A stretch of 8,945 nucleotides of DNA, taken from the NCBI GenBank assembly GCA_030699855.1, contig JAUYKR010000039.1, positions 1 through 8,945 on the forward strand. The letters are read 5' to 3'. Below are positions 6,537-8,945 of this stretch, in pieces. Numbering within the stretch: position 1 is the stretch's first letter; every line of letters starts with the position of its first letter. The notes beneath the pieces were generated by a model. It saw only the letters and a program-made list of their open reading frames with translations, searched no databases and was not told the origin of the DNA. A program made the position numbers and the translations under genes. This DNA is from a bacterium. Lineage in GTDB: Bacteria; Patescibacteriota; Gracilibacteria; JAUYGZ01.

Positions 6537-6648
6537 GTAGGGAGAGTGTTGGAATTATTCGCTGCGGAACCTTCCTCTTCTCTGTTCGGTTTAGTATTGT
6601 CTTACATTTAATGTCCTCGCTTCATAATTCCAACACTCTCCCTACTTA
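6534..6648. repeat. Conserved-core hairpin element 1 (aroC / M20 gap)
   Basis: A perfect 25-bp inverted repeat has its left arm at 6534-6558 (starting with the aroC TAA stop: TAAGTAGGGAGAG...) and its right arm at 6624-6648. They enclose a 65-nt core (6559-6623) that begins CGCTGCGGAAC and ends GTCCTCGCTTC. The core matches that of the element at 7834-7953, while the arms do not. The right arm is followed at once by AAGGA, the ribosome binding site of the next gene. It is too long and has no T-run, so a plain intrinsic terminator is unlikely. Confidence 0.9.
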
Positions 6649-6660
6649 AGGAAATACATT

Positions 6661-7839
6661 ATGATCAGCCAGCGTGTGGATATACAAAACCTCGTGAAGG
6701 AAATGACCCAGTGGCGCCACTGGCTTCACCAACATGCGGAAACGGCTTTTGAAGAACACGAAACAGCCGCTTTTGTGGCGAAGAAACTCAGGTTGTTTGG
6801 AGTTGAGGTTCACGAAGGGATTGCGGGGACGGGGGTGGTGGGGGTTATTAGTTCGGAGTCTGGAGTTGGGAGTTCGGAGCATGGAGCAATTGGGTTGAGG
6901 GCAGAGATGGACGGACTTCATCTGGAAGAAAAAACGGGACTTCCATACGCCTCCAAAAATGTCGGTGCCATGCATGCCTGTGGGCACGACGGCCACATGG
7001 CCATGCTCCTGGGCGCGGCCAAGGTTTTGGCAGAAAGACGAGACTTCGCGGGAACGGTCTACGTGATCTTCCAGCCGGCGGAAGAAAATGAAGGAGGAGC
7101 CAAGCGGATGATCGAAGAGGGGATTCTCAAGAAATTTCCGATGAAGGCGATCTTTGCCATGCATAATCAGGCTGGCTTGCCAGTTGGCTCGCTGGGCTTC
7201 CGTCAGGGGCCGATCATGGCGGCCTACGATGTCTTCGATATCACCATCACCGGCAAGGGCTGCCATGCCGCCCATCCGGAGGAGGGCGTGAGCCCGTTCT
7301 CCGCCGTGGGGGCGATGGTGGAAGCTATCCAGAGCCAGAATAAATCTTCCCGCGATCTCCGCAAAAAAGTGGTGGCTTCCGTCACTCAGATCCAGGGCGG
7401 CAGTACCTGGAATGTGATTCCCGACCAGGTTCGGCTCCGAGGAACCTGCAGAACTTTTGATAAAAAGGTTCAGGACAAACTTGAGTTGGCTCTGAAAAAA
7501 GAGGCGAAGCGTATCGGAAAAAAATACTCCGTGAATGTCTCGGCTGCCTACACGCGCCGATATCCGGCTACCATCAACAGCGCGCGAGAAACTACTTTCG
7601 CCGCCGAGGTGGGGGAGGCGGTGGTGGGGGCGAAGAAAGTCATTGTTCCCGTGGACCCCAGCATGGGGGCGGAAGACTTCGCCTTCTTTTTGCAAAAAGT
7701 TCCGGGCTCTTACCTGCGCATCGGGGCGGGGAAGAGCGCGTCGCTCCACAGCTCGAGCTATGACTTCAATGACAAGCTCTTGCCGGTCGGGGTGGCGTAT
7801 TGGGTGGAGTTGGTGAAGAGGTATTTTGGTAATGAATGA
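6661..7839 (+). CDS. M20 family (M20D-type) metal-dependent amidohydrolase
   Basis: The 392-aa protein belongs to the M20D group of amidohydrolases (hippurate hydrolase, N-acyl-amino-acid and IAA-amino-acid hydrolases), which cleave an amide bond with a bimetal centre, normally in the cytoplasm. Metal-site motifs are visible: C107, H109 and D110 in HACGHDGH, E141-E142 in PAEEN, H168 in AMHN, and H363 in LHSS near the C-terminus. Residues about 188-300 are the dimerisation/lid domain (GKGCHAAHP, QGGSTWNVIPD). The family motif ADMDAL reads AEMDGL here. The ATG at 6661 is supported by AGGA 8 nt upstream, the clearest ribosome binding site in the window. Residues 64-75 (SSESGVGSSEHG) are encoded by a heptanucleotide repeat in a loop that varies in this family. 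The substrate cannot be named. The stop codon lies inside the left arm of hairpin element 2. Confidence 0.93.
   Translation: MISQRVDIQNLVKEMTQWRHWLHQHAETAFEEHETAAFVAKKLRLFGVEVHEGIAGTGVVGVISSESGVGSSEHGAIGLRAEMDGLHLEEKTGLPYASKNVGAMHACGHDGHMAMLLGAAKVLAERRDFAGTVYVIFQPAEENEGGAKRMIEEGILKKFPMKAIFAMHNQAGLPVGSLGFRQGPIMAAYDVFDITITGKGCHAAHPEEGVSPFSAVGAMVEAIQSQNKSSRDLRKKVVASVTQIQGGSTWNVIPDQVRLRGTCRTFDKKVQDKLELALKKEAKRIGKKYSVNVSAAYTRRYPATINSARETTFAAEVGEAVVGAKKVIVPVDPSMGAEDFAFFLQKVPGSYLRIGAGKSASLHSSSYDFNDKLLPVGVAYWVELVKRYFGNE
6850..6884 (+). repeat. In-frame heptanucleotide repeat inside the M20 gene (five units)
   Basis: Five imperfect units of AGTTCGG follow one another: AGTTCGG, AGTCTGG, AGTTGGG, AGTTCGG, AGCATGG. 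Three units make 21 nt, so the peptide repeats with a 7-residue period (SSESGVG, SSEHGA). The segment falls between two strands of the catalytic domain, where relatives have a short variable loop. Confidence 0.8.
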
Positions 7840-7953
7840 AGGAAGATAATCTTGAATTGCTTGCTGCGGAACTGGCCTCTTCTTTTTGCAGCATAGTTTC
7901 CTCTTTACTTTTCGCGTCCTCGCTGCGCAATTCAAAATTATCTTCCTTCATTC
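7834..7953. repeat. Conserved-core hairpin element 2 (M20 / mutY gap)
   Basis: Left arm 7834-7860 and right arm 7927-7953 form a 27-bp inverted repeat with one mismatch (c7851 against a, which would be a G-U pair in a minus-strand RNA). The left arm includes the last codon and the TGA stop of the M20 gene. The 66-nt core (7861-7926) begins TGCTGCGGAAC, continues with CCTCTTCT, and ends GTCCTCGCTGC, closely matching the core of the element at 6534-6648, in the same orientation. Confidence 0.9.
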
Positions 7954-7972
7954 CAACGCTCATACTTCAGAC

Positions 7973-8945
7973 ATGAAAAATTGGAAATTTTTCACTGAGC
8001 AGCTCAAAAACTGGTATCACCCCTCCAACCGAAAACTTCCCTGGAAGGGGATCAAGGATCCCTATCTGGTTTGGGTAAGCGAAGTCTTCCTGCAGCAAAC
8101 CCAGGCGGATCGGGTGGTGGAGTTTTTTGTGAGATTCACGTCCCGATTTCCCACAGTTCAGAGCCTCGCTCGGGCCAGCTTCGAAGAAGCGCTGCCATAC
8201 TTTCGCGGCCTGGGTTTTTACGGGCGCCTGCGCCGTATGCTGGAAACCGCTCGGGTGGTGGTGGGGGAGTATGGGGGGAAGTTCCCAGGAACAGTAGAAG
8301 AACTTCAAAATCTACCTGGGGTGGGCCCCTACACAGCCCGGGCCATCGCCTCGTTCGCCTACGGCCAAAAGGTGCTGGCTCCGGATACGAACGTGGCCCG
8401 GGTTCTGTCGCGGTTCTGGGAACCGCAACTGAGTTCGGCTCTGGAAAAACGCTGGGCGATGAGACACATCGCCGAACTGGAAAAAAATCTGCCCGATGAT
8501 CTGAATCTCAATCAGGCTTTGATGGATCTGGGAGCGTCTGTTTGTTTGGCCAAAAGCCCCGATTGCGGGCAGTGTCCACTGGTCAAAAAATGCGTGTACG
8601 GTAGAGCTCCGCAGCAGTTTGAAAAATTGCAAAACAGAAAAACTTCTGGGAAAAAATTTCCAAAAAATTTCCAAAAAATCGTGGTAGGGGTGCTCATCCA
8701 GGACAAGCGCGTGCTTGTCTCCCGACGCAAGCCGGAACAAACGTATGCTGGACTGCTGGAATTTCCCGGAGGGAAGGTGGAGGCGGGGGAGGACGAACGG
8801 TCCGCTCTTCAGCGGGAGTTTCGCGAGGAGTTGGGCGTTGAAATTTCGGTTCGTCCGCCCTTTCAAAAAACTCCCGTTCGCCGCGACAAGAATCTCCTTT
8901 CCTTCCACCGCTGCCGGATACTGACAATTAAAAATGAAAAATTAA
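7973..8945 (+). CDS. mutY: Adenine DNA glycosylase MutY with an intact Nudix domain (3' end outside window)
   Basis: The frame is open from ATG 7973 to the window edge (324 codons). MutY removes adenine opposite 8-oxoguanine. The N-terminal glycosylase shows LPWK and SEVFLQQTQ with catalytic E37, the helix-hairpin-helix LPGVGPYTA (114-122), catalytic D138 in PDTNVARVL, and the four iron-sulfur cysteines C191, C198, C201, C207 with the family spacing C-x6-C-x2-C-x5-C. A Lys-rich linker (about 218-234, repeat-encoded) leads to a Nudix domain whose box at 267-289 fits the catalytic consensus Gx5Ex7REUxEExGU in full. The C-terminal domain of classical MutY has the Nudix fold but lacks this box, so here it may hydrolyse an oxidised nucleotide such as 8-oxo-dGTP. 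There is no visible ribosome binding site. The last codons become AT-rich (ATT AAA AAT GAA AAA TTA) and the true end is not seen. Confidence 0.93.
   Translation, partial: MKNWKFFTEQLKNWYHPSNRKLPWKGIKDPYLVWVSEVFLQQTQADRVVEFFVRFTSRFPTVQSLARASFEEALPYFRGLGFYGRLRRMLETARVVVGEYGGKFPGTVEELQNLPGVGPYTARAIASFAYGQKVLAPDTNVARVLSRFWEPQLSSALEKRWAMRHIAELEKNLPDDLNLNQALMDLGASVCLAKSPDCGQCPLVKKCVYGRAPQQFEKLQNRKTSGKKFPKNFQKIVVGVLIQDKRVLVSRRKPEQTYAGLLEFPGGKVEAGEDERSALQREFREELGVEISVRPPFQKTPVRRDKNLLSFHRCRILTIKNEKL
8651..8678 (+). repeat. A-rich 11-bp tandem repeat in the mutY interdomain linker
   Basis: The unit AAAAAATTTCC occurs twice in a row (8651-8661, 8662-8672) and a third A6 run follows. It encodes the Lys/Phe-rich linker GKKFPKNFQK between the glycosylase and Nudix domains. 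The unit is not a multiple of three and contains homopolymer runs, so slippage would shift the frame. Confidence 0.75.

Noticed and set aside
6534..6648. Hairpin element 1 as an ordinary intrinsic terminator
   Set aside because: The stem is 25 bp with a 65-nt loop and no T-run follows; the core conservation would also be unexplained.
6646..7935. 429-codon minus-strand open frame opposite the M20 gene
   Set aside because: It is antisense to a gene with all M20 metal-site motifs; the long frame reflects codon bias on the other strand.
6534..7953. Hairpin elements as integron attC sites
   Set aside because: The conserved boxes do not fit the RYYYAAC / GTTRRRY cores and no integrase is present; kept only as an analogy.
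7766..7963. Small minus-strand frame through hairpin element 2 with AGAGG before an ATG (MLQKEEASSAAS...)
   Set aside because: The other element has no ATG or intact frame at the matching place, so the core conservation is not explained by a small protein.
1..8945. Alternative genetic code with UGA as glycine
   Set aside because: TGA ends the methyltransferase and M20 genes at the expected lengths.

Overview
This window looks like a housekeeping stretch of a bacterial chromosome using the standard code, since TGA ends at least two genes. GC is moderate to high. Gene content points to a free chromosome rather than a phage or plasmid: ribosomal protein S10, EF-Tu, an rRNA/tRNA-type methyltransferase, chorismate synthase, an M20 peptidase-family amidohydrolase and MutY. 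The dispersed layout of normally clustered translation genes, a Lys/Ala-rich N-terminal extension on S10, and short interspersed repeats inside and between genes would fit a candidate-phylum (Patescibacteria/Peregrinibacteria-like) genome. That placement is inference and weak.

Layout. Positions 1-2011 (minus strand) hold rpsJ, a SpoU/TrmH methyltransferase gene joined to it by a stop/start overlap, and then the 5' part of a gene for a membrane-anchored, cysteine-containing exported protein that runs off the left edge. Upstream of rpsJ lies a good sigma-70-type promoter and a leader of about 130 nt that ends in an intrinsic terminator just before the start codon, so rpsJ may be controlled by attenuation. 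Positions 2219-4015 (plus strand) encode a DipZ-type thiol-disulfide protein (CcdA-like membrane domain, redoxin domain, C-terminal beta-rich domain). It converges on tuf (4142-5329, minus) across a bidirectional terminator and separates tuf from rpsJ, two genes that are adjacent in many bacteria. tuf and aroC are divergent. aroC, the M20 amidohydrolase gene and mutY (5457-8945, plus) form a co-directional series; mutY runs off the right edge and carries an intact Nudix box.

The most unusual content lies at gene ends. The two gaps in the aroC/M20/mutY series each hold a hairpin element of 115-120 bp. In both, a core of 65-66 bp with related sequence is enclosed by a near-perfect inverted repeat of 25-27 bp, but the arms of the two elements are unrelated to each other, and in both the left arm covers the stop codon of the upstream gene. 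At the 3' end of tuf, a 26-bp segment including the stop codon is repeated directly 51 bp downstream around a REP-like palindrome, one arm of which is tuf sequence. Together these suggest small elements with conserved cores whose arms are copied from, or matched to, the local gene end. Smaller oddities are a heptanucleotide repeat inside the M20 gene and an A-rich 11-bp tandem repeat in the mutY linker.
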